From Papio anubis (lineage: Eukaryota; Chordata; Mammalia; Primates; Cercopithecidae): a stretch of 64,000 bases of DNA. Positions 48,277 through 60,398 of the stretch are shown here, one piece after another. Position 1 is the first letter of the stretch. Each line of letters begins with the position of its first letter. The position numbers were made by a program, and so were the translations under genes. Below the pieces are notes generated by a model, which saw only the letters and a program-made list of their open reading frames with translations, searched no databases and was not told the DNA's origin. The DNA lies in assembly GCF_008728515.1 (NCBI RefSeq), contig NC_044978.1, positions 141,965,787-142,029,786 on the forward strand. The letters are read 5' to 3'.

Positions 48277-49868
48277 ATGGGAATTGGGTAACAACAAAGT
48301 GTTTATTAATGCTATTATAGCAAATGTTCCTGGTAGATATTTTATATTATTAAATTAGCAGAACTATATATCATGTCCAATGTGTTTAGAGTTGATATTT
48401 TTAGGGTTTATATCGTTTTCATGTTTTTGGAGTTGATTTTGTAGGGAAACATTCATGTGACTCTCTGTTTAGTTTTTCTGGGCTAAAGCCTGAAATAATT
48501 GCTAAACTTACTTTTTGTGGACACACCTGACTTATAGAGAGAAAAACCTCATACATTATATAAAACAGGAAGTTGTATAATGCTTTCAGTAGATATTTCC
48601 CAAACCGTATGCACGTGACTTTAATAGTCTGTAAAACTTCATTCTTCTGTACTAATTTCTGTCATTAAATATAGAGGTGAAATTGGTTGGCAGAGAAAAG
48701 AAAATGGCTGTTTACACTGTGTATATATGATGATCTGTCTAACTGTATGAAAAAACGGGGACCTACGCTGGGTTGAGCATGAGAACATTTGGTTAGGACA
48801 TGCCTGATACTACGTATAGAGACAAATACAGCTAAATGGCCAGACTGGTGAAGGACCAGAGGAAGTGTTGGGGAATGGTGGTGAGAGACCCAGGATTGTC
48901 TTCTTAAGTCCATAGATAGGTCTTTAGAAAAGACTGACTAACCCATACTGGTAAACAGTGTCACCCTGTTGATTTTACACAGTGATATTCATGATAATGG
49001 CATCCATAATTTATGACATTCATTGTATAAAATCAAACTAGAACCCATTTTGCTGGACTAAAGATGGACAATGTTAGACAAAACTTATAGAAACTATCTA
49101 CCCAATGCTGGTTTAGTAGATATAAATTCAAGATGAAATTATATCATTTAAATATTGTTTTGCCATTAGCACCTGAAAATATGTAAGCTGTCTCTGAATG
49201 AGCTTTACTATAGAATCAAGTCACATGAATAATTCAGAGGTCTTGTTAAATACCTGTTCTAAAAATTAAATCTCTTCAGATAAAACTTTAGAATGTGACT
49301 TCAGAATGGAAAGTGTATGAATCTGCTGATTAGAACATTCTTCTTTTTATGTTTTAAGAAGCTCACCTTCTGTTCACAACTCAGTGGAATTCAAAAAGCT
49401 TTCATTTTTTTCCTTACTCTTCAAGTAAACAATAATCTCATGGTACATTTATTACTTACTTTATTTCCTGTTAACTTTCCACCCTTCATTTGTCTTTAAC
49501 ATTCTGGGTTTGCCTTTAAAGGGAGATGAATTTACTGTCTCTTGTGGGCCATTGTCAAGAACTTCTTCCAGCTTAACAGAAGAGAGGAATTGGGTCACTT
49601 TTTATTAAGCAGACAGAATTGTAGACATTTTCTGGAATCACAGCTGTGTCAGTTAATGAACTGCCAAGAAGCTCTTGTTTCTCTGATATCTTGACAGTTC
49701 ACTAAATAATTAACAGCATAGCTGTTTTTACTAATAGATTATTTTGCATTTATAGTGTTGTCATTGTTTACTTTAAACATTTCCATAGAGGAAAACAGTG
49801 TAATGTGTTCTGTGTAATGGGTATTTACTGACTGAACAAAATAAATGAGTCTACTTTATTAATTTAGG
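48277..49868. other. Unassigned intronic sequence
   Basis: No recognisable element or gene; ORFs are 82 codons or shorter with no known similarity. Confidence 0.4.
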
Positions 49869-49869
49869 T

Positions 49870-50089
49870 CAGGCTTTCTCAACCAAGGTACTATTGAGAT
49901 TTTGGGCTCAGTAATTCTTTGTTGTGGGAGGACTAACTTGTGTGAGATGTTGAGCATCAACCCTGTCCTCTAGCCAACAGATGCTAGTAACACATTCTCC
50001 TCCTCCCCTCCTTAGTTGTGACAATGAAAAATATTCCCAGATTTTCAAATGTTCCCTTGGGGGCAAAACCCACTGGTTGTGAACAGCAG
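49870..50089 (+). mobile_element. MER20 hAT-Charlie element
   Basis: Follows MER20 from caggctttctcaaccaaggt through agattttgggctcag, taattctttgttgtgggagg and ttcccttgggggcaaaaccc to ggttgtgaacagcag. The flanks form a 9-bp inverted repeat (atttaggtc / gacctaaat) instead of the expected 8-bp direct duplication. Confidence 0.9.
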
Positions 50090-50097
50090 ACCTAAAT

Positions 50098-52490
50098 AAA
50101 TGTTGAAATTTACCCCAGAAACGGAAACAGACAAATTTACGGTTGGTAAAATGGAATTTTGGGAGGGTCAGTCTCTTTTCTATCCAACAACAGCACAACA
50201 TCAGTAACAGCAACCACAACAACCACCTTTGCCATCCTGAAACTGAGGATATGAAAAGAATATTGGCTGGAAATGAGCCAACTGTCAAGTACTATCCTAG
50301 GCCTTTTGGGCTACTTCATTTAATCTTCATTTAATCTAATAGTCCTATGAAGAGATGATTGTTATTCTCATTCTACTGCCATGGAAATTAAACTCAGCAT
50401 TTAATAGGTGTTATAGTTCAGATGAAACCATCCAGCCCTATCCCCAAACTCCTCTTCTTCCTATCTCATTCTGCTATACCCTGAAACCACCTTCTTCTGC
50501 AAGTTGTACTACTTCTGTCAATGATCACATGGTTCAACGAAATTAAGGGTTATATTCTGTTTTAATTTATATTTTTTGTATTTGCATATATTAATAAAAT
50601 TATTAGCTCTACTCCAGATGTAATATATTTTCCCTTTTAAATAATTACAATAAAAGATGGGGGAGAAGGGCTTCCTTAAACTACATCTACCCTTCCAGGA
50701 ATTCTAATATAGATTCCTCCTTGGCTATGGATGTTAGTTCTGTCTCCTGTTCCTCCTTCCCATTTATACAAACTGAAAATCACACTAATAAATATATCTC
50801 AAAGGTACACACTCCAACAACTGATAATGGAAAAAAGAAAATCCTCATATTATATATACTTAATTCTTAAATTGTAAGAACTTCATTCTAATAACAAAAT
50901 TTGATAGATTTAAATTGAGCACTTTCTATCATTTCCTTTGAGAGAGGGGTCTGATAAGCAACCAAATGGCTAGTAAATACATGTAAAAGCTAAGAGGGCC
51001 AAAATCTTCAGCTAAAGGTATGAATGCCAAGTATGATTCTATTTCATAGCCAAAGAATGCAATTTGTTACATTAAGTATAGAAATGTAGAAAGATATTGC
51101 TAAGAAATCAAACAAAGAATGAATGGCATGTATTTCAGGAACAGTTAATTAATGCCCATGCACAGTTCAGATGATTATTATTCAGCACAGAATAATTTAA
51201 ATAAGGAAATAAAAGCAGATACACAGATAAAATTAGAAACCATGAGCATTATTATGAATAGGCCATTGTGATTTTTTTTTCTATAAAAATTCTGGGCTTT
51301 CTCCCAATAGTAGCTCCATCAAAAATTGGGACATCAGAAACAGATGTTGCATGGTTCTTTTCCCCGTGATTTCCAAGGATTTTGTCTGTTATAAAAGGTG
51401 GGTAGGGGGTAGGTAGTGACATGATACCCCTATGGTGCATATGTTATAATTTAACCTTTGTGAATCTGTATGAATAAGGGCTCTCCAAAGCCTAATATTC
51501 AGCAATTTATTCCATCCATTGGAAGGAAATATATACACTATATGTCACACTCATTAAATATCATAAAACCAGAGGATATGAGAAAGCCCAGCAATATTAT
51601 ATCTCTTGCCTCGGCGTCACCCAGGGTTCTTGTTAAAAGGTTCATATGTCTGGGCTCTACAAGAGATATACTGAATCAGAATCTATGTGGATATACCTGG
51701 AAATTTGGTTTTAAATAATATTTTCCTGGTGATACTTATGCATGTTTAAAATTTAAGAACATTTAAAGTATGAGGTCGTGTGGTCATCAAAATGAGATGC
51801 ACACACTCCAGGGAATGCATCAAATCATCTAGTGGGAAACAGAAAGAAAACGATAAGATTTTCATGTATGTATCTCTTTTGTAGTCTTTAAAATTTTTAT
51901 ATGTTTTTGTAGTTTTATAGTACAGAGTACAATAGTAGATATGTTGAGGATGTGTGCTTAAAAATGGCTTTATGATAGGGAGTCAAATTTCAGTCATCTG
52001 AATTAAACAAAGCAAAAGATACAACTTTAAGAGAATCTTTCGGGAGAGATTCTGAAAGTCCTTTGCTTTTCTATTAGAAAGCCACTGCCTTTTTTTTTTT
52101 TTTTAATTCCTCTTCTATAAAGCACTTTTATTTGGATGACAGTCATCCTAGTCGAGATCCACTAACCCTACTCTATTTTAAACTATTTAATTTCACTTCT
52201 GTTCGAGTCTTTATTTTCTGACTCTTTTAGCTCTTCTGACACTCTTATAATCCTTCCCTATGTCTCTCTACACTTCTATAATATTATTATGTGAATTGCT
52301 CTGTTAGGAATGATTATTTTATTTCACAAGGGAGATGTTCTCAGGATATTTCTGATCTTTTCTTTGAACATTTGTGTTCCTGGAGGAGAAACCCAGAAGA
52401 AGGTGTAAAATTCCCCTATATTTGCAGGTCCTAGGGGTGTCACTCTCTCTTGCCAGTTAACAGAAGTGCCCAACAATCCACCAAACATCT
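50098..52490. other. Intronic stretch with a MER5A remnant
   Basis: A MER5A-like segment lies near 51605-51765 (gtcacccagggttcttgtta, ctgaatcagaatctatgtgg). The remainder is AT-rich and unassigned. Confidence 0.4.
51605..51765 (+). mobile_element. MER5A-like hAT element
   Basis: The motif series cacccagggttcttgttaaa, gggctctacaagagatatac, tgaatcagaatctatg and cctggtgatacttatgca follows the MER5A order. Confidence 0.6.
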
Positions 52491-52494
52491 ACTT

Positions 52495-52672
52495 CAAGGC
52501 TGTCAAATCATGGCCTACTCTGTGATTACTGCCAATAAACTTCTCTTGAAACACATCTGTGGCCATTCTTTTCACCTGTTAGTTATGTCTATTTTGTGAC
52601 CAAGTCTGTATGGCCTCTAAAGCTGGAAATACTTTTTATCTGGCCCTTTAAAAGAAAAAGTTTGCAGATCCT
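52495..52672 (+). mobile_element. hAT-Charlie element, 3' part
   Basis: The segment ttttgtgaccaagtctgtat, ggcctctaaagctggaaata, ctttttatctggcccttta and terminal aaaaagtttgcagatccttg is the 3' end of a common hAT family. The 5' end is unclear. Confidence 0.55.
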
Positions 52673-53200
52673 TGATTTTTTTCTTTCCGTTGTCCACATG
52701 TATTTTGACCGATTAAGTTATTGCTTCCTTAATGTCTCTTCTTGTAAACACCTGACACCAGAGATTTTGGGCAAGTTGGTGACCCTGTGCCCTTCACACT
52801 CAGATAATTAAAAATTGTCAGCCTTCTGTTTGTCGATCACTTTTTGTTTAAAGTTTTGAGTGATGGTCCTTCATTGTCTATATCTCTAAGTGGCACCCTA
52901 ACCTCTCTGTCCTCCCTTGAGTTGTTTCTTTTTCTTACAGTTTTTCTGTTAATGAACCTAAGTAATTCAACTGGTGGATTTTTCTGCAGTTTGTTGATTT
53001 TGTGTAGTATTAAAATAAAAGCATGCCTTGTTTTCTGAGATTTCTTGGCTTGGTCCTCAAACTTTTCTTTATTCTGTGCCTTCTCATTCCTTCTTCATTT
53101 TTATCTCTTCACTGCTAACTTTCTACTCCATGCTTAGCAGTTTTTCCTCAATATGGAGTCCAGTTCAGAAAGGTATCTTGGAAGCGTCCTTTCTTTTTAT
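52673..53200. other. Unassigned T-rich intronic sequence
   Basis: Pyrimidine-rich, with several short hydrophobic frames that reflect composition. No element named. Confidence 0.35.
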
Positions 53201-53204
53201 CTTT

Positions 53205-53589
53205 TTAAAAAAATTTTTTATTTTTATTATACTTTAAGTTCTAGCACACATGTGCACAACATGCAGGTTTGTTACATAGCTATACATGTGGCATGTTGGT
53301 TTGCTGCACCCATCAACTCGTCATTTACATTAGGTATTTCTCCTAATGCTATCCCTCCCCCAGCCACCAACCCCCCGACAGACCCTGGTGTGTGATGTTC
53401 CCCTCCCTGTGTCCAAGCATTCTCATTGTTCAGTTCCCACGTATGAGTGAGAACATGTGGTGTTTGCTTTTCTGTCCTTGTGATAGTTTGCTGAGAATGA
53501 TCGTTTCCAGCTTCATCCATGTCCCTTCAGAGGACATGAACTTATCCTTTTTTATGGCTGCATAAATGTGGCACATGTACCCCATGGAA
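53205..53589 (-). mobile_element. L1PA-like 3' end with short 5' inversion
   Basis: The complement follows the L1 3' UTR and ORF2 C-terminus from tatactttaagttctagcac to atccttttttatggctgcat. At 53564 it switches to sense L1 (aaatgtggcacatgtacccc, atggaa), the sequence that lies directly upstream in intact L1. Total insert is about 385 bp, of which 26 bp are inverted. Confidence 0.9.
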
Positions 53590-54889
53590 GGTTCATTTCT
53601 AGAGGTTACAGTATTCAACTGTTCCAGCTCTGTCAGCTTTTATAGTAGGACCCTTGCACTAATATCCTAATGAAGGGAAAAAAGCCTGCCATGCAGTCAG
53701 TTGCCTTTTATAACTGACCCCTGGCCCTTCTCAGTGAATAATTAATGGCTATTCTGGGGTTCCTTTGTTCTTGGGACCTCAGTTGCTCCATTGATTTCCT
53801 GTGTTTCTTTTCACATAGTGATGATGCCAGAATGGTCTTTTAGCTGTTGGTGATTTGAATGTACCCACTTTTACTTCGAGGCTCTGCAAAATATTTGCCA
53901 CCTAATTCTAGGAAATTTTGTCTATGGGTTTTGGGGTTTGCTACCTAGTGACTCTGTATGTTTTTATTTGGAGATTTGGAATATTCAAAATTAGGTTTTC
54001 ACTGCTACCACCGTTTTCCCGGAATTTCTGATTCATTTTTGGATTAGCTAAGTGTATTAGAATATGTTGAATATTATAATGTTTAAAAAGAATAGTAAAA
54101 CAATTTGAGTTTTATTAAACATAGCCATGGTTGGGTTATATAAAAGGTAGTTGTCATGTGAACAAACTGGTAATACATACGTACATTTAAAAATTATAGT
54201 AATGGTAACTACTTTTTTGATCATGTACGTGCTGTGCTTAACATTTTGTATGCATTATCTTAATTAACCATAGCAGATGCATAGTATCTGTTTTTTCCAT
54301 TTCACAGATGAGAAGACGGAGGCTTAAAGACGTTAAATGTGATTTGGTCAAGGTAACACAACTGGTAAACTGAAAATTGAAATTCTGTGAAAGGCATGTC
54401 TAATTCTAAAGGCCACATCTCAATCACTGTAGTATTTGCTCAGCAAGATTTTAAAAATTTTTTTCTTTCTTTTCTATTTTCTTATCCACTGCTTTAATCC
54501 TTTATATGAGCTTCTAAAGATAACTACTTGATAGTTTCGTAGCTTCTTCCATGCCTTCTAATGTTGATCTGATCCCTTGCTTAAGTATAGGCATACAAAA
54601 CAAAAAATATTAAAACCTCTGTGATAAGTTATACTTGGTTAGAAAGATATTTGAATGGACAATATTACAGCTCACATTTAACTGCCATAGGAGAAAATAT
54701 CAATGATTCCTCCACTGGTTCTTATTTTTTGCCTCAAAAAATAAGATTTCTTATTTTTTGTAATTCCTGTACTGCCCATTACAAATCCTTTGCTCTAGCC
54801 ATGTCTATTTAATCATTTTCTATAGTGTTACCATTCAGTTTCACTCTTGTCTTTACTCATGTTACTCTCTCATAATTCATGTTTCCTCT
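53590..54889. other. Intronic stretch with a MIR remnant
   Basis: A minus-strand MIR lies at about 54220-54440 (ccatttcacagatgagaaga, ggtaacacaactggtaaact). Other sequence is unassigned. Confidence 0.45.
54220..54440 (-). mobile_element. MIR SINE, antisense
   Basis: Complement of MIR: catttcacagatgagaagac, gaggcttaaagacgtta, aaggtaacacaactggtaa, then a decayed 5' part. Confidence 0.75.
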
Positions 54890-55190
54890 TTCCATTGTCA
54901 TCCTTTAAAGCCATATATTTAGGTGGCCTTCCCTGTGAAGCCTTTCTCAATTTTCTCCATTGCGGAGGCATAATTCATGGCTCGTTAGTGGTCCTCACAC
55001 AGTCTTTGGAAAGGATCTGTATCATAGCATTCATCAAACTGTATTTGAATGAGTTGTATATCTGTCTGCTCTGCTAGACATTGAGATTACTGAGCACTGG
55101 GTCAATTTCTTACTCATCTTTCTAATCCCAGAGCCTCCCTAAGTGCCCAGAACACAGTAGTTATTAAGTCAGTTTTGTTGGATAATACCA
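54890..55190 (+). mobile_element. L2 3' end
   Basis: The words ggccttccctgtgaagcctt, catcaaactgtatttgaatg, gtctgctctgctagacattg and agtgcccagaacacagtagt follow the L2 3' region. Confidence 0.55.
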
Positions 55191-55267
55191 TTAGTATCAG
55201 TGAGATTATGTTGGTAGTTAATGAGACTTGTGTAGCTTCATGGAAAGCAAACACTTAACAATGGCAT

Positions 55268-55404
55268 ACTTACTTAGTCCTTCTGTTATAGAAGGACTTC
55301 CTTCCCATTTGGAAAATGGTGCACAGGTCTTAGGGCAGCTTGTTCAGGCAGTAGGTCCAGTAGATATAGTTGGCTGATGCCAACTTATTTAGTCCTTTTG
55401 TTAT
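55268..55404. repeat. 93-bp insertion flanked by 22-bp direct repeats
   Basis: The 22-mers at 55268-55289 and 55383-55404 (actta(c/t)ttagtcctt(c/t)tgttat) differ only at two C/T positions. Between them, 55309-55382 is about 88 percent identical to 56375-56449. The layout is that of a copied segment inserted with target duplication. Confidence 0.8.
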
Positions 55405-56374
55405 TCTTTATCTAATAACATTTATTCAAAGTATGATTAAGCATGTTTACTTATCTTTATCACAAAATTAACTTTTTATTTTATATGGCAGTTCTCTGAG
55501 AATTACCTGAGTGTGAATAATATTCTTTCCATGTAGCTCCTCTGGCCCAGCAAAATGAAATATTTTTAATTAATATTGGTAATCAGCTTTTCCTATTCTT
55601 GGTTCTAATGGTTTATATTCATTTAAACAAATTGAATTTTAAAGAGAAATTAAACACCACAATTATAAAGCCAAATTTAGATTGATTTTTTCTTCTTTCT
55701 CCAACCTCACATACTTCATTAATGACAGCAACTTATATTCCCACAAGTTATGTATTCATGCACTAATTTAACAAATCAAATATGTAGTGAAAGCTAGTGA
55801 GTGTCATCTTTAAATGGATCTAAAATTTGTCCAAATTGGTGGTGATGGACCTCTTTGGATAAGGCTTTACTTTGATTTTTGAAACTACAATGAGACAGAA
55901 ATTTTAGGACACCAAGAGACATAGATTAGACAAAATTGTTTTGCCATTCATTTCTTTTCTGACCAAATACAATACTAAATAGTACTTGGAAGTTAACTGA
56001 ACTCTTCCTGGTCCTCTGCCTAAAGGTCACATATTTTAGTTGTCCCAGTGAGTTTGGACCCCAAGTTAGCATTATGGTCTTAATTACTGGGATTGACAAA
56101 TGAGGGTGTCTTACCATACAGACGAGTATTGAAGAGGAGCTCCTGTTTTAAGGGGAGAGATCTTTGGTCCTTTCACGGCAGAAGTTATGGGCCTTTGGAC
56201 AATCCAAACATAATTTGTTTTACCTCATTTGAGATACTGCAGAACAAATTTATCTCTGCTTTAAAATAGAAATAGATGCACAAATAAAAATATTTTGTTA
56301 AAAAAAGGCTTTTCCCAGGAAACTTAAGTATATTTTATGGTGTTCTTCCTTATTCCAATGTGTAGTCTCTTATA
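55405..56374. other. Unassigned intronic sequence
   Basis: AT-rich, no recognisable element between the insertion copy and its homologue. Confidence 0.4.
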
Positions 56375-56449
56375 TTGGAAAATGGCACACAGGTCTCAGG
56401 GCAGCTTGTTCAGTACAATAGGTCTAGTAGATATAGTTGGCTAATGCCA
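56375..56449. repeat. Homologue of the 55309-55382 insert
   Basis: Starts ttggaaaatggcacacaggt and ends ggctaatgcca. It lacks the flanking 22-bp repeats seen at the other copy, so it is the likelier source. Confidence 0.75.
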
Positions 56450-56937
56450 CCCGATTCCTGCAAGCAAGGAGGCTTGTTTCTGGTTTATTTTGGGGCTTCA
56501 TAAAAGAGATTTTTCTTAAGGATAGACAGGGATGCAAACTCAAGTAAGAAATGATTTCTTTCTTTAAATAGTTGTATAATCTAACCAGGAAAACCATGAT
56601 TATAAAACAGTGTGGCAAATCCTTTTGAGGCAGTACATTACTAGAGTGGATGGTATTATTATTTTAAAATCATCTTCAAAGATTCTGTTTTCACAAATCA
56701 CAATGGGTAGATGAAGTGGTCTCCTAGCAAGTAGTTTCCTGTGAGCGCTAATTTAGACATAATTTTAATAAGCTTTTTTTTTCCTAATTTATTTGGGAGA
56801 AAAAATTGAATTCTGATAATGAGATAAGAAAAACAGAGAAAGACATCATTCAATAATTTTAAAAACCTATCCTCCTGAGCTAATTGCTGTAAGGGTGAAA
56901 AGCCAGAAGTACTTAAAGCTCCCAACAAGATTGCTGT
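56450..56937. other. Unassigned intronic sequence
   Basis: No element recognised. The 95-codon minus frame overlapping 56698-56985 has no known similarity. Confidence 0.35.
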
Positions 56938-57175
56938 ATTACAGTGGTTACAGTTTAGAACTCTGGGCTTTGAAGCCAGACACACAGGGATTCAACTTCT
57001 AGCTCCTTATTAACTATGTGACCTTGAACAAGTTACTTAACTGCTGTAAGCATCATTTCATTACCTGTGTGATGATGCAGAAATTGTTTTGAAAATTAAA
57101 AGAGATTATGACTGTAAAAGTTCATAATCTAGTGCCTGACATATAGCAAGCCTTCAAAATATATTTATCATATTT
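56938..57175 (+). mobile_element. MIR SINE, near full length
   Basis: The segment tttagaactctgggctttga, agccagacacacagggattc, actatgtgaccttgaacaag and agtgcctgacatatagcaag runs colinear with MIR. Confidence 0.88.
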
Positions 57176-57237
57176 CTTTTGTTACAGCGATGTACCTGAA
57201 GTAGATTAATAACGTTTTGAATAACTTACAACATAAA

Positions 57238-59400
57238 TGTGTTAGTTCATTCTTGCATTGCTATAGAGAAATATCTAAAGCTAGGTAATTTATAAAGAAA
57301 AGGGATTTTTATTTTGGTTCATGGTTCTGCAGGCTATACAGGAAACATAGCACCCTGGCTTCTGTTCCTGGTGAGGGCCTCAGAAAGCTTCCAATCATGG
57401 CAGAAGGCAAAGGAGGAGCTGATGTTGTGTCATGTGGCAAGAGTGGGAGGAAGAAAAAGAAAGGGGCAGTCCCAGATTCTTTTAAACAGCCAGATCTTGA
57501 GTGAACTAACTGAGAACTCATCACCAAGGAAGGATATGGTGCTAAGCCCTTCATGAGGGATCCACCTCTATGATCAAATACCTCCCACTCGGTCCCACCT
57601 CCAACATTGGGGTTACATGTCAGCATGAGATTTAGAGGAGACACACATCTAAACCATGTAATTCCTCTCCTGATCTCCCAAATCTCATGCCCTTCTCACA
57701 TCACAAAATACACAAAATACACAAAATAATCCCTTAATAGTCCCCTAAAGTCTTAACTCATTCCAGCATCAAGTCCAAAGTCCAAAGTCCTTTCACCTCT
57801 GTGCCTGTAAAATCAAAACAAGTTATTTACTTCCAAGATGCAGTGGTAGTACAGGCATTGGGCAAACATTCCTCTTCTGAAAATGAGAAATCGGCCAAAA
57901 GGGAGAGATAGTAGGACCCACAGATGTCTGAAATCTGTCAAGGCAGTCATTAAATCTTAAAGCTCCAGAATAATCTCCTTTGACTCCAGGTCCTGCATTC
58001 TGGGCACATTGGTGCAAGGAGCGGGCTCCCAAGGTCTTGATCATCCCATCCCCTGTGGCTTTTTCAGGGTACAGCCCATGTGGCTGCTCTCATGGGTTGG
58101 AGTTGAGTGCTGGCAGGCTCAGGATGCAAGCTATTTATGGCTATTATTCTGCAGTCTGGAGGATGGCAGCCCCCTTCTCGCAGCTCCACTAGACAGTCCC
58201 CTGGTGGGGACTCTGTGTGGGTCCGCCCACATTCTCCCTTGACATTGCCCTGGTACAGTCTTTTGTGGGTGCTTCACCCGCGTGGCAGGCTTCTGCCTGG
58301 GCCTTCAGACTTTCCAATATGTCTTTTGAAATCCAGGGGAGCGCTGCCAAGCCACCTTCACTTTTGCATTCTGTTTGCCTGCAGGCTTAACATCAAATAG
58401 AAACTGCCAAGGCTATGGCAGCTAGCACTATCCAGAGTGGCAGCCCAAATTGTACCTTGGTGTTCTTTTAGCCATGACTGTAGCTGGAGCAGCTGGAATG
58501 CAGGGAACAATGTCCCAAGGCTGCACAGGGAAGTGGCTCTCTGGGCCTGGACCCTAAAACCATTCTTTCCTCTTAGGCCTCTGGGTTTGTAATGGGAGGA
58601 ACTGTCTGGAAGACTGGAAGACTTCCGAAATGCCTTTGAGGTTTTTTCCAATAGTCTTTGATATTAGCACCAGGCTCCCTTTTAGTCATGCTAATCTCTC
58701 TGGCAAGTGATTTTTCTGCAGCCTGCTTGGATTCTTTCTCTATCACAGGGCCAACCTGCAAATTTTTCAAATGTTTTTGCTCTACTTCTCTTTTAAATGT
58801 AAGTTCCAACTTTAAGTCAATTCTTCGTTATCATTTCTGATCATAGGTTGTTCAAAGAAGCCATGCCACTTCTTGAACACCTTGCTGCTTAGAAATTTTT
58901 TCCAGCACATACCCTAAGTTATCACTTTCAAGTTCAAACCTCCACTGATCCCTAGGACATGAACACAGTGCAGCCAGGTTTTTTGCTAGGGCATAACATG
59001 GGTGAGCTTTACTTCAGTTCCCAATAACTTTCTCATTTCCGTCTGAGACTCCATCAGCCTGTCCTTCTTTGTCCATATTTCCATCAGAATTTTGGTCACA
59101 AGCATTTAACAAGTCTCTAAGAAGTTCCAAACTTTCCCTTGGATTTCTGTCTCCTTCCGAGCCCTCCAAACTCTTCTAACCTCTATGTGTTACCCGGTTC
59201 CAAGGCTGTTTCCACAATTTCAAGTGTCTTTATAGCAACGACTGACTCCTCAGTACCAAGTTAGTGCTATCAAGGGGATGACACTAAGCCATTCACTAAG
59301 TGATCCTTATGTCTAATACCTCCCACTAAGCCCTACCTTCAACACTGGGAAGTACATTCCAACATGAGATTTTGAGGGGACAAGCATCCAAACCATATCA
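57238..59400 (-). mobile_element. MST-type MaLR provirus with both LTRs and internal region
   Basis: Non-autonomous ERVL-MaLR element on the minus strand. The left (3') LTR spans 57238 to about 57661, and the internal region is about 57662-59263. The right (5') LTR is only about 137 bp (59264-59400), having lost the half next to the internal region. A perfect 5-bp duplication ataaa flanks the whole (57233-57237 and 59401-59405), proving a single insertion. Internal frames (for example 58809-58573 on the minus strand) are short remnants broken by stops. The shared LTR parts are heavily diverged, so it is old and inactive. Confidence 0.9.
57703..57729. repeat. Three-copy 9-bp tandem repeat in MaLR internal region
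   Basis: acaaaatac is repeated three times, the last copy ending acaaaataa. Confidence 0.85.
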
Positions 59401-59405
59401 ATAAA

Positions 59406-59925
59406 TGTATTATCTTAAATTTCTTGTATATCTATCCAAGAAAGTGTCAAAATAAAAGAGAGTGAAATAAAGGTGACATGAAGGGATTATAGCTGGACAC
59501 CATGCTGCAAAAAGACTGGCCATGACAGTAATTCTCAGCCTTCAGGGGCCACCCAGTTTTGTCAGGGTGCATCTTGTTAAATGGTCTCAGGAGAACTAGG
59601 CTCCCTACTTTTGACACATTTATAATAGAGATGATGCCATTCTTATTGCCCACTACCCAAGCACTTCCTCTCTATTTTGCATCCTGGAAATCAATTGGTC
59701 ATTGGAAGTCTGTGTGGTAAACACAGAAGAAGATCAAAGGGAATTACATTGTTTTGTGGAATTTTGTATCCAAGTTTCTTAAAAACCCAATCAGGTCTGC
59801 CTGAGAAGAGTATACTTTTCCAATAATCAGCGGATTTCGGGGTCTCTTTTCTTGATTGATGCTTGATAAAAATTCTCTAAGCCTTTTCCTCTTTTTTTTT
59901 TTTTTCAGGACTCTATGAAGATCAT
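59406..59925. other. Unassigned intronic sequence
   Basis: Includes a T16 run at about 59890-59905. No gene. Confidence 0.4.
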
Positions 59926-60398
59926 TGTACCAGTTTCTTATTACTACTATAAACAAATTGCCGCAAATTTAGTGGCTTAAAACAAAATCAGTTTGTTCTA
60001 CTACAGTTCTGGCGATCAGAAGTCTGAAGTGGGTCTTTTTGGGCTAAAATCTAGGTGTCAGCAGAGCTGGGTTTCTTCTGGAGGCTCAAGGGGACAATCT
60101 GTTTTCTAGTCTTTTTCAGCCTCTAGATGTTGCCTACATTCCTTGTCTCCTGGCTTCCTTCTGTCATTAAAGCCAGCAGTGTAGCATCCTCAAATCAATC
60201 TTTCTCTGTCTGATTTTCCTGTCCCTCTCTTTCATTTATAAAGACTCTCATGATGACATTGGGCTCCTCTGGATAATTCAGGATTATCCCTTTGCCTTAA
60301 AATCCTAAATTTAAGTGCATCCGCAGACTCCTTTTTGTACATATCCACAGGATCCAGGGGGTAAACATCTTTTGAGGGGCATTATTCTGCCTACTACA
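59926..60398 (-). mobile_element. MLT1-type MaLR LTR, antisense
   Basis: Complement of an MLT1 LTR from TGTACCAGTTTCTTATTACT to ATTCTGCCTACTACA, with agtggcttaaaacaaaatca and ggcgatcagaagtctgaa blocks. Flanking 5-mers atcat and accat differ at one base, probably a decayed target duplication. Confidence 0.82.

Noticed and set aside
58007..58842. Overlapping short frames as possible gag-like gene
   Set aside because: They lie in the internal region of an old MaLR element, are broken by stops, and none exceeds 97 codons.
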